In this document: positions 1-8,119 of the stretch, one piece after another
Numbering within the stretch: the stretch's first letter is position 1
How the letters are laid out: each line of letters starts with the position of its first letter
Origin: Bacillus taeanensis
GTDB taxonomy: Bacteria > Bacillota > Bacilli > Bacillales > UBA6769
Direction: 5' to 3'
DNA length: 64,000 nucleotides
Assembly: GCF_003318295.1 (NCBI RefSeq)
Contig: NZ_QOCW01000016.1
Location: forward strand, 1 to 64,000
Translations under genes and position numbers: made by a program
Notes under the pieces: model-generated
What the model was told of the DNA's origin: nothing
Databases searched by the model: none
The model's input: the letters and a program-made list of their open reading frames with translations, nothing else

Positions 1-82
1 TTATACCAAACATTTGTTCTTGAATGAAGGTTCAGGAAGCTTTTTCTAAAAAACAAGGAATAAGACCTATGAAGACCTGTCC

Positions 83-146
83 ATTCACCCCCTCCTTATC
101 GTTTTCACGCTTGAAGAAGGGGTACTCTGGAAACCCTTGATAGAAT
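83..146 (-). repeat. IS200/IS605-type end repeat, copy A
   Basis: The block starts with ATTCACCCCCTCC, forms an imperfect CCCCCTCCTT...AAGAAGGGG hairpin, and continues GGTACTCT then GATAGAA. The same ordered blocks recur at 52352-52430, next to another transposon-like palindrome. This resembles the hairpin ends of IS200/IS605 (tnpB-type) elements. No transposase is nearby, so it is read as a solo end or remnant. The first 80 bases of the window hold nothing else I can name. Confidence 0.4.
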
Positions 147-154
147 AGACAACA

Positions 155-184
155 CGCTTAGGAAATTTTCCTAAGCGCGTTTTA
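155..184 (+). terminator. Rho-independent terminator
   Basis: A perfect stem CGCTTAGGA/TCCTAAGCG is followed by GCGTTTTA. It faces rightward and would end a transcript entering from outside the window. Confidence 0.5.
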
Positions 185-253
185 TGCTGCCCTCGTTTAT
201 TTTACAGAAATTCGTCTAAATCATTTTGCCTTATGTCAGGCATACATAATAAA

Positions 254-284
254 AAGCAGAAGGCGTTATTTGTACCTTCTGCTT
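254..284 (-). terminator. Terminator of the metal-ATPase operon
   Basis: The stem AAGCAGAAGG/CCTTCTGCTT sits directly after the stop codon at 290. Read on the minus strand it is followed by TTTTTATTATG. Confidence 0.75.
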
Positions 285-289
285 CACCA

Positions 290-535
290 TCACGACTTTG
301 AATTTATCACTGATTTTTCAGCGATTAAATCTTCAAGGCGTTCTTTTTGTTCCATTAACTGCTCAATTGTCGGCTCTTGTCTTACCGCGCCTCCGTTAAA
401 GGAAAGCGGAACATGCTGATTTGGCTGAATAAGGCGCTGCAGCTGGGCACCATTTTGTTCATAAACGCGATAACCTACCGCTCCAACAACTGTTCCCGAT
501 AAAAAACCCATTAAAAAATCTTTATTAAATGTCAT
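290..535 (-). CDS. Small glycine-zipper membrane protein in a P-type ATPase operon
   Basis: This 81-aa protein has one predicted N-terminal membrane helix (about residues 8-24). The helix carries a GxxxGxxxG glycine zipper (G10, G14, G18), and the C-terminal half is Glu-rich (EQLMEQKERLEDLIAEK). The start is set by the run of six G at 543-548, which lies 7 nt before the ATG at 533-535; the ATG at 539-541 is too close. It is the last gene of the HMA2/P-ATPase operon, directly before its terminator. Established parallel: mycobacterial P-ATPases such as CtpC work with small single-helix PacL scaffold proteins. Here the resemblance is in size, helix and position only, and no metal-binding His/Cys tail is visible. 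Real gene: likely. Function: inferred. Confidence 0.7.
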   Translation of the reverse strand: MTFNKDFLMGFLSGTVVGAVGYRVYEQNGAQLQRLIQPNQHVPLSFNGGAVRQEPTIEQLMEQKERLEDLIAEKSVINSKS

Positions 536-549
536 AATCATTCCCCCCT

Positions 550-1146
550 TCAGTTTGCTGTTTGCATATAAAAAGAAGTATTTCTACTTCTAGTTATTTC
601 ATTAAAAATCTCTAATACATTGACAGCCCACGTGACCATTGAAACGTGAAGCATATTTTGCGCCCCTAGAGACAGCATACTGACAATGCCTGTTAACACA
701 TCTGGATGCTGGAGGCGTTTTTTACCATGATTTAAGACGGTATACGCGGTTGAAATTAATGCTGCATAATCTAAAACGTGCGGTGTTGGGTTCGCAATTT
801 TTCTCGTATAAGCCACAAGTAAAATGACGCCGGTGACAAGCGAACGAATTAAATCTTTACGAATGTGCGGCTTCACCTGCATGAGGACTTGATCTAATGG
901 ATCATAACCGCTTTGCTGAAAAAAGATATTTAAATAGCGTAAAATCGTATTTCGCTTAATGACACTATGATCATATTCAACCGTCATCGATTGAATAACC
1001 GAGACAACTTTTACAGCTTTAATGCCTGATAAAGAAGAAAACATATTTTCAATTTCTTCGTGCTGCTGTTTATCCCACAAGGCTGGAATAATAACACGAA
1101 GACGCCCAGGGATGTCATGTGCGATATAATAACTCTGCGCGCTCAT
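550..1146 (-). CDS. HMA2-domain membrane protein
   Basis: A 198-aa protein with an N-terminal ferredoxin-like HMA2-type domain carrying the signature DIPGRLRV. Hydrophobic stretches follow (LIRSLVTGVILLVAY and LTGIVSMLSLGAQNMLHV), suggesting a membrane-anchored module. It lacks the CxxC metal site of classical HMA domains. The start is the ATG at 1144-1146, because GAAGGAGAG lies 6-7 nt upstream inside the last codons of the ATPase gene; the upstream in-frame ATG at 1167 has no such site. The gene begins 2 nt after the ATPase stop, so translation is probably coupled. It may act as a partner or regulatory subunit of the ATPase. Confidence 0.8.
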   Translation of the reverse strand: MSAQSYYIAHDIPGRLRVIIPALWDKQQHEEIENMFSSLSGIKAVKVVSVIQSMTVEYDHSVIKRNTILRYLNIFFQQSGYDPLDQVLMQVKPHIRKDLIRSLVTGVILLVAYTRKIANPTPHVLDYAALISTAYTVLNHGKKRLQHPDVLTGIVSMLSLGAQNMLHVSMVTWAVNVLEIFNEITRSRNTSFYMQTAN

Positions 1147-1148
1147 AT

Positions 1149-3260
1149 CTAACTCTCCTTCATCCATAAAATTTTCGCACTGTTGGCGACAACCCCAATC
1201 GTTGCTGCATTATGAATGCCCGCTCCAACAACAGGTGAAATAATGCCTAACGCTCCTAAAAGAATCGCTGCACTATTAATTAAAATGGTGGCCGCAAAAT
1301 TTCGCTGAATTGTCTTCATCGTTCGTTTTGATAAACGGACGACTTCAGGAAGCATTAGCGGATCATCTGATGAAATAATCACATCGCTTGCTTCGACGGC
1401 AATATCGGTTCGTTTCGCGCCAATCGTCAGCCCAATATCCGCATAAGCAAGTGCGGGTGCATCGTTAATCCCTTCACCAACCATCATCACCGTATTGTTT
1501 TTTTCACGAAACGCTCTGACAAACTCTGCTTTTTCTTCCGGCAGTACTTCTGCTTTATAACTGTCAATTGATAGCGAACGCATTAAGCTTTTTGCCGCTT
1601 CTTCTTTGTCGCCTGTTAACATCAGCACTTCATCGACTCCAGCTCGGCGCATTTGATAAATCGCGCGGTTCATCCCAGGACGAATTTTATCTTCTACTGT
1701 AATGACGCCGATTAATGAGGAGTTACAGGCAACATAAACAGAATTGCCCTGCTTATTTAATTTGTTTTCTAGCTCTTCCATGACGGGAAGCTGGACACCT
1801 TCTTCTTTCATATACGCCATGTTTCCAACTAATAGTACCTGCTTCTCCACAACAGCACGAATTCCTCTTCCAACGACCATTTCAATTGACTCATGATCAT
1901 GCTCAGGAACATCGACTTTCCACTTTTCCGCCTGTTTGATAATCGCATGGGCTATCGGATGGGACGAATGTTCTTCAGCCGATGCTGCATAGCGAATCAC
2001 ATCTTCTTTTGAAAAATCACCATAAGCGATCACATCTTTTACAATCGGCCTGCCTTCTGTAATTGTTCCTGTTTTATCTAGTATTAACGTATCCACTTTT
2101 GAAAGCTTTTCTAAATAGTGGCCGCCTTTAATTAACATTCCTTTTTGCGCCGCTTTTCCAATTGAAGCAGAGATCGCTGCCGCGGTTGAAAGCTTAATGC
2201 CACAGACAAAATCAATGACCAGCATGTTTAACACCCGGTCCCAGCTCCGCGTTGTTAAATAAATAAGTCCAGCAATCGCAAACGATACCGGGACAAGCTT
2301 TTCCGCGGTGCGATCGGCATACATTTGAATCGGCGCCTGCTTCGTTTGTGCTTCTTCAATTAAATGGATAATTCGGTTTAACGCGGTCGCATCGCCAACT
2401 TTTTCAACTTTCATGACAAGCATCCCGCTTTGAAGCACACTTCCGGCAAAAGCAGGAGCGCCAATTCCTGCTTCTTTCGGCAAATACTCACCCGTAATTG
2501 GTGATTCATCAAGTGTGCCGTATCCATTTATAATCGTACCGTCAACTGAGACCTTTTCACCTTCAAATACGGCAATGACGTCACCAGGTTTCAGTGAATC
2601 AACCACTACTTTCGTTTCATTTCCGTCTTCATTGACTAACCATGCGCACGGCGCATCAAGCGCTAACATATCACGCACATATCGTCTCGTTCTGTACATC
2701 GTATACTGTGTTAACAGCTCGCTGATGCTTGACATAATTTGAATCATCATCGCTGAACGAGGACTGTTTTTAAGAAGAGAAGCTGCAATCGCCGCCGCTG
2801 AGAGCGTATCGGCGTTTGGCTTATGCTCAGCTATTAATGATTTAATGCCGTTTTTAAAAATTTCCCGTGAAGCGAATAAGGCAAGAAGCGTCGGCAGCTG
2901 TGCGGCGATTCCGAAGCGGCTTACAAATAGCGGCGACGATTTTAACACAACATCTAAAAGCAGTGAAGCAGACGCAATGCCGACAGTAATCATTTCATGC
3001 TTTGTAGAAAGCTGTTCCGACTGCTGCGGTGTCTTTTCGTTTTCTTGTTTTTGCTTTGATAGTAAAAAGAGAAGATCAGAACTCGTAAGTGCATCATCAT
3101 GATACAAAAGCAGTGAACGTGTTACTTCAGAATAAAGAGCGGACGTAATAAATGGAAACGTTCGGAAATAATACTCAATTTGGTATGATGGAAGATTCGT
3201 AGGTGAAAGACGCAGGCGTGTTCTTCCGGGCAGGCTGTGTAAAACTTCAAAACTGACCAT
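1149..3260 (-). CDS. Atypical P1-type heavy-metal ATPase with N-terminal HMA2 domain
   Basis: A 703-aa cation-transporting P-type ATPase of the plasma membrane. Residues 1-75 form an HMA2-like domain (LPGRTRLRL). Core motifs are the actuator TGE (about 256-258), phosphorylation motif DKTGT (about 395-399), the P1B-type His-Pro (SSHPIAH, about 434) and GEGINDAPAL (about 595-604). The transmembrane ion motif, usually CPC or CPx, reads VCGIKLS: one Cys (about 353) and no Pro. The N-terminal domain has no CxxC. The ion is therefore uncertain; CtpC/Mn-Zn-like export is as possible as Cu or Cd export. The ATG directly follows the TAA of the upstream HMA2 gene, with AGAGGGGG as ribosome site. Confidence 0.92.
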   Translation of the reverse strand: MVSFEVLHSLPGRTRLRLSPTNLPSYQIEYYFRTFPFITSALYSEVTRSLLLYHDDALTSSDLLFLLSKQKQENEKTPQQSEQLSTKHEMITVGIASASLLLDVVLKSSPLFVSRFGIAAQLPTLLALFASREIFKNGIKSLIAEHKPNADTLSAAAIAASLLKNSPRSAMMIQIMSSISELLTQYTMYRTRRYVRDMLALDAPCAWLVNEDGNETKVVVDSLKPGDVIAVFEGEKVSVDGTIINGYGTLDESPITGEYLPKEAGIGAPAFAGSVLQSGMLVMKVEKVGDATALNRIIHLIEEAQTKQAPIQMYADRTAEKLVPVSFAIAGLIYLTTRSWDRVLNMLVIDFVCGIKLSTAAAISASIGKAAQKGMLIKGGHYLEKLSKVDTLILDKTGTITEGRPIVKDVIAYGDFSKEDVIRYAASAEEHSSHPIAHAIIKQAEKWKVDVPEHDHESIEMVVGRGIRAVVEKQVLLVGNMAYMKEEGVQLPVMEELENKLNKQGNSVYVACNSSLIGVITVEDKIRPGMNRAIYQMRRAGVDEVLMLTGDKEEAAKSLMRSLSIDSYKAEVLPEEKAEFVRAFREKNNTVMMVGEGINDAPALAYADIGLTIGAKRTDIAVEASDVIISSDDPLMLPEVVRLSKRTMKTIQRNFAATILINSAAILLGALGIISPVVGAGIHNAATIGVVANSAKILWMKES

Positions 3261-3788
3261 TTACGTCCCCCTCTCTTTTTGGAGGAGGTTGTAGGCCCAA
3301 TACAATAAACTGCTTGAAAAAGCGGGATTCCCTTTAAACCCTGAAATTCCTTTCCCAACTAGTAATAAAATAAGGAGGGCATCAATATCGACAGTACCTG
3401 CTGTTTGTTTTTTTATATTTTCATCAACGCGGTTCACAGCGCCGCGCATCGTTTTTGTAACTTTAGAATCAATTTGCCCATACGTCTCAGTCGTCGTCTG
3501 GACCGCATGCTGAATGAGTTCATCAAATTCTTCGGCGCTTAAATGCTGCACTTTAAATTCAAGGACAAGTGTGCCCGTAACAGGATTAGCCCGCACTGCT
3601 CTGACAATATTCTTTGCCTCGAGCGCTTCTTCAAGTGCCTTCGTAATCTCAGCATCTTTCCAGCGATCGCACTGAAGCCGTACTCTTCCCGGCATGGCAT
3701 GAAGCACCTGCACGTTGTGATGCTGAATGTTTTTCATTAACTTCGCAGCCGCAAACGACGCCCCTAATCCTAAAAAAGATGACAGCAT
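3261..3788 (-). CDS. HMA2-domain protein upstream of the P-type ATPase
   Basis: A 175-aa protein. A short hydrophobic N-terminus (FLGLGASFAAAKL) is followed by an HMA2-like domain with AMPGRVRLQ (about residues 31-39) and a second hydrophobic stretch near residues 136-146 (IDALLILLLVG). No Cys-x-x-Cys is present. The stop codon TAA touches the ATPase ATG, and AGGTGAAGGGATT precedes its own ATG. Four proteins in this operon share the PGRxRL motif, so they may pack against each other or against the ATPase. Specific role unknown. Confidence 0.8.
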   Translation of the reverse strand: MLSSFLGLGASFAAAKLMKNIQHHNVQVLHAMPGRVRLQCDRWKDAEITKALEEALEAKNIVRAVRANPVTGTLVLEFKVQHLSAEEFDELIQHAVQTTTETYGQIDSKVTKTMRGAVNRVDENIKKQTAGTVDIDALLILLLVGKGISGFKGNPAFSSSLLYWAYNLLQKERGT

Positions 3789-3812
3789 AATCCCTTCACC
3801 TGCTCTCTTTGT

Positions 3813-4130
3813 CTATATATACTGTTCGTGCAGCACTTCTAGGAGCGTAATCCACTCTATGAGTTCATTTTCATCGTGATGAACAGAAGCTTTATATTCA
3901 ATAAGCAAACTGCCCGTTTCTTTTGTAAAAGCAGTATGATAAATTTCAGTATGAGCGTTTAACCTTGTGATGATGTGTGTCATTAATGAGGAGTTATTCT
4001 TCCAAAGCGGAGACGTGAGCCGAATTCGCCCCGGCATCCAATGCTTTAGCGTAATCTGATACTTCTTCCCAATTTTCCTCGCATAAATCGCAAGCTTGGC
4101 ATTTTTTAAGAGTGTCAAACCCGCATCCAC
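3813..4130 (-). CDS. Small HMA2-domain protein, first gene of the metal-ATPase operon
   Basis: A 105-aa protein made almost entirely of one HMA2-like domain (WMPGRIRLTSPLW), with a basic N-terminus (KLAIYARKIGKK) and an acidic C-terminus. The start is GTG at 4128-4130; a weak TGGAG lies only a few bases upstream, so this start is less certain than its neighbours'. It begins the operon that continues through the 175-aa HMA2 protein, ATPase, 198-aa HMA2 protein and small membrane protein. Likely a cytosolic accessory of the transporter. Confidence 0.7.
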   Translation of the reverse strand: MDAGLTLLKNAKLAIYARKIGKKYQITLKHWMPGRIRLTSPLWKNNSSLMTHIITRLNAHTEIYHTAFTKETGSLLIEYKASVHHDENELIEWITLLEVLHEQYI

Positions 4131-4226
4131 TCCATTTCATCTTGTCTTTTTTAAAAGCCTATATACATATATTAACATCCATTTCGAATTTTCGAAATAT
4201 TAATATTATTTATTTAGACCTTATTT

Positions 4227-4240
4227 CCTAAGCGCTTACA
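4227..4240 (-). promoter_or_regulatory. Possible CcpA cre site before the metal-ATPase operon
   Basis: Read on the minus strand, TGTAAGCGCTTAGG matches 12 of 14 positions of the Bacillus cre consensus TGWAARCGYTWNCA. It lies about 100 bp upstream of the operon. Sequence match only. Confidence 0.4.
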
Positions 4241-4297
4241 AAAACAAAGTAAAGATTCACGTTTTAATAGGACAAACCATAAATTGTAGGAAGTATC

Positions 4298-4352
4298 GTC
4301 CTCTTCACGTGGACAAAATTAGCAATATGTCCACGTGCGGAGTCAGACTCCT
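4298..4352 (+). repeat. 55-bp REP-like palindromic repeat, copy 1
   Basis: Perfect 10-bp arms CACGTGGACA (4306-4315) and TGTCCACGTG (4329-4338) are followed by the mini-palindrome GGAGTCAGACTCC. The same 55-bp layout recurs at 6841-6895 and 13655-13709 in the same orientation, always between genes or at a gene end. Confidence 0.75.
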
Positions 4353-4402
4353 ATTAAGCATGTTATAATGTTTTTGATTTTGGTAGAAAGGATCTATTTT
4401 CT

Positions 4403-4792
4403 ATGATTAATAGCAAAAAAATGCTCATGAAATTTTCTACTTATAGTATAGTTGGTATTGTTAGTGTGGCTTTTTATTTTCTTTCAATCTTTATTTTTGT
4501 TGAGCTTTTCCACCAGGAACCTGTCTTAAGCTCTGCTTTAGCTTTTCTGTTAATGACACTAATCTCTTACTTTCTGAATAAACGCTTCACATTTAACAGT
4601 GCTTCTTCAAAAAAAACGTTTATAAAATATTTAGCTGTTTCAGGACTTGCTTTTGTATTAAACAGTACGATTATGTATGCAGTTGTTTACATTTTTTCTT
4701 ATCACTATTCAATAGGTGAAATCGTTACGACTCTCATAATTCCGCTTATTAACTTTATTCTTAACAACTATTGGACATTTAAAGAAAAATAA
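4403..4792 (+). CDS. GtrA-like membrane protein
   Basis: A 129-aa protein with four predicted membrane helices, matching the length and layout of the GtrA family (PF04138): YSIVGIVSVAFYFLSIFIFV, then the family-typical LISYFLNKRFTF after helix 2, and the C-terminal ILNNYWTFKEK. The family is thought to move lipid-linked sugars during glycosylation of cell-surface polymers. GAAAGGATC lies upstream of the ATG. The gene stands alone between a repeat and a hairpin, with no glycosyltransferase beside it, so the substrate cannot be inferred. Confidence 0.88.
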   Translation: MINSKKMLMKFSTYSIVGIVSVAFYFLSIFIFVELFHQEPVLSSALAFLLMTLISYFLNKRFTFNSASSKKTFIKYLAVSGLAFVLNSTIMYAVVYIFSYHYSIGEIVTTLIIPLINFILNNYWTFKEK

Positions 4793-4795
4793 AAA

Positions 4796-4842
4796 AGAGC
4801 TTAAAGAACAGTGAGCAATGGAAACACGGTTCTTTTACTCTT
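4796..4842 (+). terminator. Hairpin after the GtrA-like gene
   Basis: AAGAG...AAAGAAC pairs with GTTCTTT...CTCTT. It follows the stop codon at once, but the T run is weak. Confidence 0.45.
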
Positions 4843-4866
4843 ATTTGTGTTAACTTTCAAGGAGCT

Positions 4867-4948
4867 CGGAACAGTTGGTTTGATTTCGTATAAAACTGTA
4901 AAAAATCATATAAAATCGAGAGGAATTGGTTTTATATAAGCTGTTCCG
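4867..4948. other. Nested inverted repeats in a 450-bp gene-free stretch
   Basis: The 4793-5242 stretch has no convincing ORF. It holds an outer pair CGGAACAG (4867-4874)/CTGTTCCG (4941-4948) and an inner pair TATAAAAC (4889-4896)/GTTTTATA (4929-4936). Together these would fold into an 82-nt two-step hairpin. A further CCCC...GGGG pairing lies near 4990-5035. It could be a small mobile-element relic or a structured RNA; I recognise no family. Confidence 0.4.
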
Positions 4949-5242
4949 TGCTTTCAAGCCTCAGTGAGTGTAGTCTAAGGAGAACAATCCCCTTTCCGAA
5001 GGAGGCTGACCAGAGAAGGTGGGGTTTTACCATTCGTTTTTGTATACTATTTCTATTGCTTTTCAGCCTGCTATTTTAGCTGTAATCTCCAATGTTTTTT
5101 GACATTTTCTCCACCGTATTGGACCTCTTTATCTTTTATCTTTATATGGATAAGCTTTTTTCTTATGTATTCCTTCCTTAATCATGCCATTTGGGGCAAT
5201 TTTTTAATATATTTATTTTTTACATAAAGGAGAGAAGTCTCA

Positions 5243-6495
5243 TTGAAAAAATTTTACGTAATCTTTACAATTTTTTATCTTTTGTATGCAGGAGCCATTG
5301 CGGTTTATTTGCTGCAGCTTGAACCAGGGTACGTTCCGGAAATGTATAAAGGAACAGCTTCTGATCCTGCTCAGTTTATGACTGCAGGAGAAATAAAAGA
5401 AGCGTATCATCTGCAGTTAATTGAATACTTCACCTATTTTTTATCCACTCCACTTGATCTTCTTATTCTCATTCTTATTATGGCATTTTCTGTGAAAATA
5501 AGAAATAAAGCGATCAACATTGCGAAAAAATCAAGATGGCAGCTTGCGTATTATTATACGGTTCTGACGATTGCAATGACGCTTTTATATCTTCCACTTG
5601 ATTTGTTTTTTTATCATTTAAACCTGCGATATGAGTTAAGCAGCCAATCATTTTTATCGTGGAGTATCGATTTTGCGATCGGATTTGCACTTGAACTCGT
5701 ATTAGGATTTTTGTTTTTGTTATTTTTATATTGGTTAATTGCCAAGCAGCCTAAGAAATGGTGGCTTACAATGGCATTTTTATCGCTCTCTTTCAACATT
5801 CTCATTCTCTTTTTGGCACCGGTTGTGTTTATGCCGCTCTTTAACGATTATCAGCCAATTCAAAATCAAGAATTAAAAGCAGAAATCCAAGAGCTCGCCA
5901 AAGAAAGCGGCATTCCAAATGCAAAAATTTTAGAAATGAACATGTCTAAACAAAGCAACGGCATTAATGCGTTTGTTACAGGAATCGGCAGCAACAAAAT
6001 GATAGTCTTAGGCGATACAGCGATTGAAAACATGACAACAGAAGAAATTAAATTTGTCATTGCTCATGAAATTGGGCATTACAAATTAAATCATATTTAT
6101 AACTCGTTAATCCTCGCCTTCATCTTATCATTTCTTTTTGGGTACGGTACGTATAAAATTTATCACGTTCCCTTAAAAAATTCGGGCATTATTGGGGCGT
6201 GGAAAAACAAACTGATATTGCAGCGATGCCGCTGCTTTTCTTGTCGCTCTTCCTCATTACAATGCCTGTTTCACCGCTTATGAATGTCATTTCACGTTAT
6301 GAAGAACGACAAGCCGATCGCTATGCAATTGAAATGACGGAAAACAAGGAAGCCGCCGTTACTGCTTTTCAAAAACTTGCAGCAAGTCATAAGTCAACCG
6401 GATACAACCCAGATTTGCTGCATTATCTATTAAGCTCGCATCCTCGCATTCCAGATCGCATTCATGAAGTTTCTCTTCATGAAGAAAAATATTGA
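5243..6495 (+). pseudogene. M48-family membrane metalloprotease (Ste24p/CAAX protease 1-like), frameshifted
   Basis: The first frame (5243-6283) carries an N-terminal membrane helix, several further helices, and the zinc motif HEIGH within IAHEIGHYKLNH. The rest of the family fold continues in another frame from about 6199: EERQADRYAIEM (the ExxxAD third-ligand motif) and SSHPRIPDRIHEV near the C-terminus. The break falls at the A5 tract of TGGAAAAACAAACTG (6200-6213). One extra A would fuse the frames into a full enzyme of about 417 aa. As given, the zinc site is split. It may be a real inactivating deletion, programmed slippage, or a homopolymer sequencing error. TTG start with AAAGGAGAGAAG upstream. 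Confidence 0.85.
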
Positions 6496-6584
6496 GACTA
6501 CAAATCATTATTAATATTACTGAATAAAAACAGCTGCCTTGGAGGAAAATGACCATTATAAACGGTACTTCAAGGAGGATAAAA

Positions 6585-6710
6585 ATGAAGAAAGCACCCA
6601 AACACGAAAAGAATGTAGTAGGCACTTCGATACCAAAAGAAACAAGAAAGAAAATTACCGCTTTTGATGAAAACGAAAATGCAAAAAGGCTGACGAAACG
6701 ACCGCAGTAG
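6585..6710 (+). CDS. Small highly charged hypothetical protein
   Basis: A 41-aa lysine-rich protein beginning MKKAPKHEKN, with no Cys and no membrane segment. It is supported by an excellent ribosome site (CAAGGAGGATAAAA before ATG) and by a strong terminator 30 bp downstream. I recognise no family. It is 90 bp downstream of the broken M48 gene and could share its transcript. Confidence 0.6.
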   Translation: MKKAPKHEKNVVGTSIPKETRKKITAFDENENAKRLTKRPQ

Positions 6711-6739
6711 TGAGAATATATAATTGAAAAAAAGATTAC

Positions 6740-6778
6740 AAAGTAGAAAGCAAAACCGTAAGCTTTCTACTTTTTTAT
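6740..6778 (+). terminator. Rho-independent terminator
   Basis: A perfect 12-bp stem AAAGTAGAAAGC/GCTTTCTACTTT is followed by TTTATTTT. It ends the M48/small-protein unit. Confidence 0.85.
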
Positions 6779-6840
6779 TTTGTAAAACAAGTCCTTAAAA
6801 GTTTTTATAATGGAGAAGGAATTTAATAACTTTCAACAAC

Positions 6841-6895
6841 GTCCTTCTCATATGGACAAAATCAGGGTAATGTTCACGCGCAGGGCCTGACTCCT
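6841..6895 (+). repeat. 55-bp REP-like repeat, copy 2
   Basis: Same 55-bp layout as copies 1 and 3 (TATGGACAAAAT...AATGTTCACG...CCTGACTCCT), but with more decayed arms. Its right edge overlaps the stop codon of the siderophore decarboxylase gene. Confidence 0.7.
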
Positions 6896-8099
6896 ACAGA
6901 AAGAAGTGTTCTGGATTGGGATGACTTAAAAACTGTTGATGAGAAATATCCCAGCCATAAGCACCGGTATAATGAAATAATAGAATATCACCAATGCGCA
7001 CTTTTGGTACAACAACATCGCGGGCGAGCACATCATTTGGTGTGCACAGTTCACCTGCCACTGTAATGGACGTATTTTCCAGCTCTGTTCGTTCAAAAGG
7101 ATAACGCCATTTCTCAACCGGTACAACGGTGAACGGATGATTATGCTTCCAAGCTGCTGGGAGACGAAAATGGTGTGATCCTCCCCTCAATATAACAAAG
7201 TGCTTGCCGTGATTTTGTTTCATATCTACTATTTCTGCCGCGTAATATCCGCAGGAAGCGGTTATATAGCGTCCGCATTCAAACACAACATTCCATTTCA
7301 CATGGTTAGGATTATTAAGAAGTTCATGAAGCCGCGCAATAAAATCATCCCAATCAAACTGCTTTTCTACATAATCATAATTCACACCGATGCCGCCACC
7401 TGCGTTAATGTAGGATAAAGAAAGATTAAATTCTTTTTCCCATGCTTCCGCTTTATTCATGCAGTGAGATACATACATGACATGTTCCTTAGCATCAAGG
7501 TTATTTGACATGCCGTGAAAATGAAAGCCTTTAAGACTTACATTTGTTAACTCCTGACATAACTTAATAACGACTGGAATTTCTTTTTCATCAATTCCAA
7601 ACTGTGTTGGCACGCCTGTCATTTTTAACCGCGCATTTGGAACCGAATGACGCAAATTAACGCGAAGCAAAATCCTTATCATAACGCCATGCTGACACGC
7701 AATTTCGTTTACGCGTCTTAATTCATGAACACTTTCAACATGAATAAACTGAACACCATAGTTTATTGCCCCGGCAATTTCAGAATCCTTTTTCGCCGGG
7801 CCGCCAAATAAAATCGGAATCGTGTTATTAACACTTCGTACTTTTTCAATTTCTCCTATCGAGGCAGCTTCAAAACCTTTCACAACTGGCGCTAACTCTT
7901 CTAATATACGAATATTAGAATTTGCTTTTACCGCATAATATAGCTGGCAATTACTAGGAAGAGAAGCAATCATACGGCTCACATGAGTGTGTAAAGTATT
8001 CAGGTTATAGAGATAAGCGCAAAACGGCTCGTCGCGATCTTCTTTCAGTGATAAAATCGTGTCTTCAATACTTACTTTTTTTAATACAGCTTCAGTCAT
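6894..8099 (-). CDS. PLP-dependent type III decarboxylase of a siderophore operon
   Basis: A 401-aa enzyme of the Orn/DAP/Arg decarboxylase group 2 (alanine-racemase fold). The PLP lysine is in YYAVKANSN (about residue 58). A Gly-rich PLP-phosphate loop (NAGGGIGVNY), the C-terminal-domain motif GELCTPNDVLARD and FHYTGAYGWD follow. In NIS siderophore operons such enzymes make the diamine (FslC-like, ornithine to putrescine for rhizoferrin) or decarboxylate an intermediate (SbnH-like). With two synthetases and an exporter upstream, a rhizoferrin- or staphyloferrin-type carboxylate siderophore is the best inference. GAGGTGACAGACA precedes the ATG; the gene starts 20 bp after the second synthetase. 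Confidence 0.9.
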   Translation of the reverse strand: MTEAVLKKVSIEDTILSLKEDRDEPFCAYLYNLNTLHTHVSRMIASLPSNCQLYYAVKANSNIRILEELAPVVKGFEAASIGEIEKVRSVNNTIPILFGGPAKKDSEIAGAINYGVQFIHVESVHELRRVNEIACQHGVMIRILLRVNLRHSVPNARLKMTGVPTQFGIDEKEIPVVIKLCQELTNVSLKGFHFHGMSNNLDAKEHVMYVSHCMNKAEAWEKEFNLSLSYINAGGGIGVNYDYVEKQFDWDDFIARLHELLNNPNHVKWNVVFECGRYITASCGYYAAEIVDMKQNHGKHFVILRGGSHHFRLPAAWKHNHPFTVVPVEKWRYPFERTELENTSITVAGELCTPNDVLARDVVVPKVRIGDILLFHYTGAYGWDISHQQFLSHPNPEHFFL

Positions 8100-8119
8100 T
8101 GTCTGTCACCTCAACGAGT

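Noticed and set aside
4227-4240. Strong claim of catabolite repression of the metal ATPase operon
   Set aside because: The cre match misses the last two bases and there is no second line of evidence; kept only as a low-confidence site.
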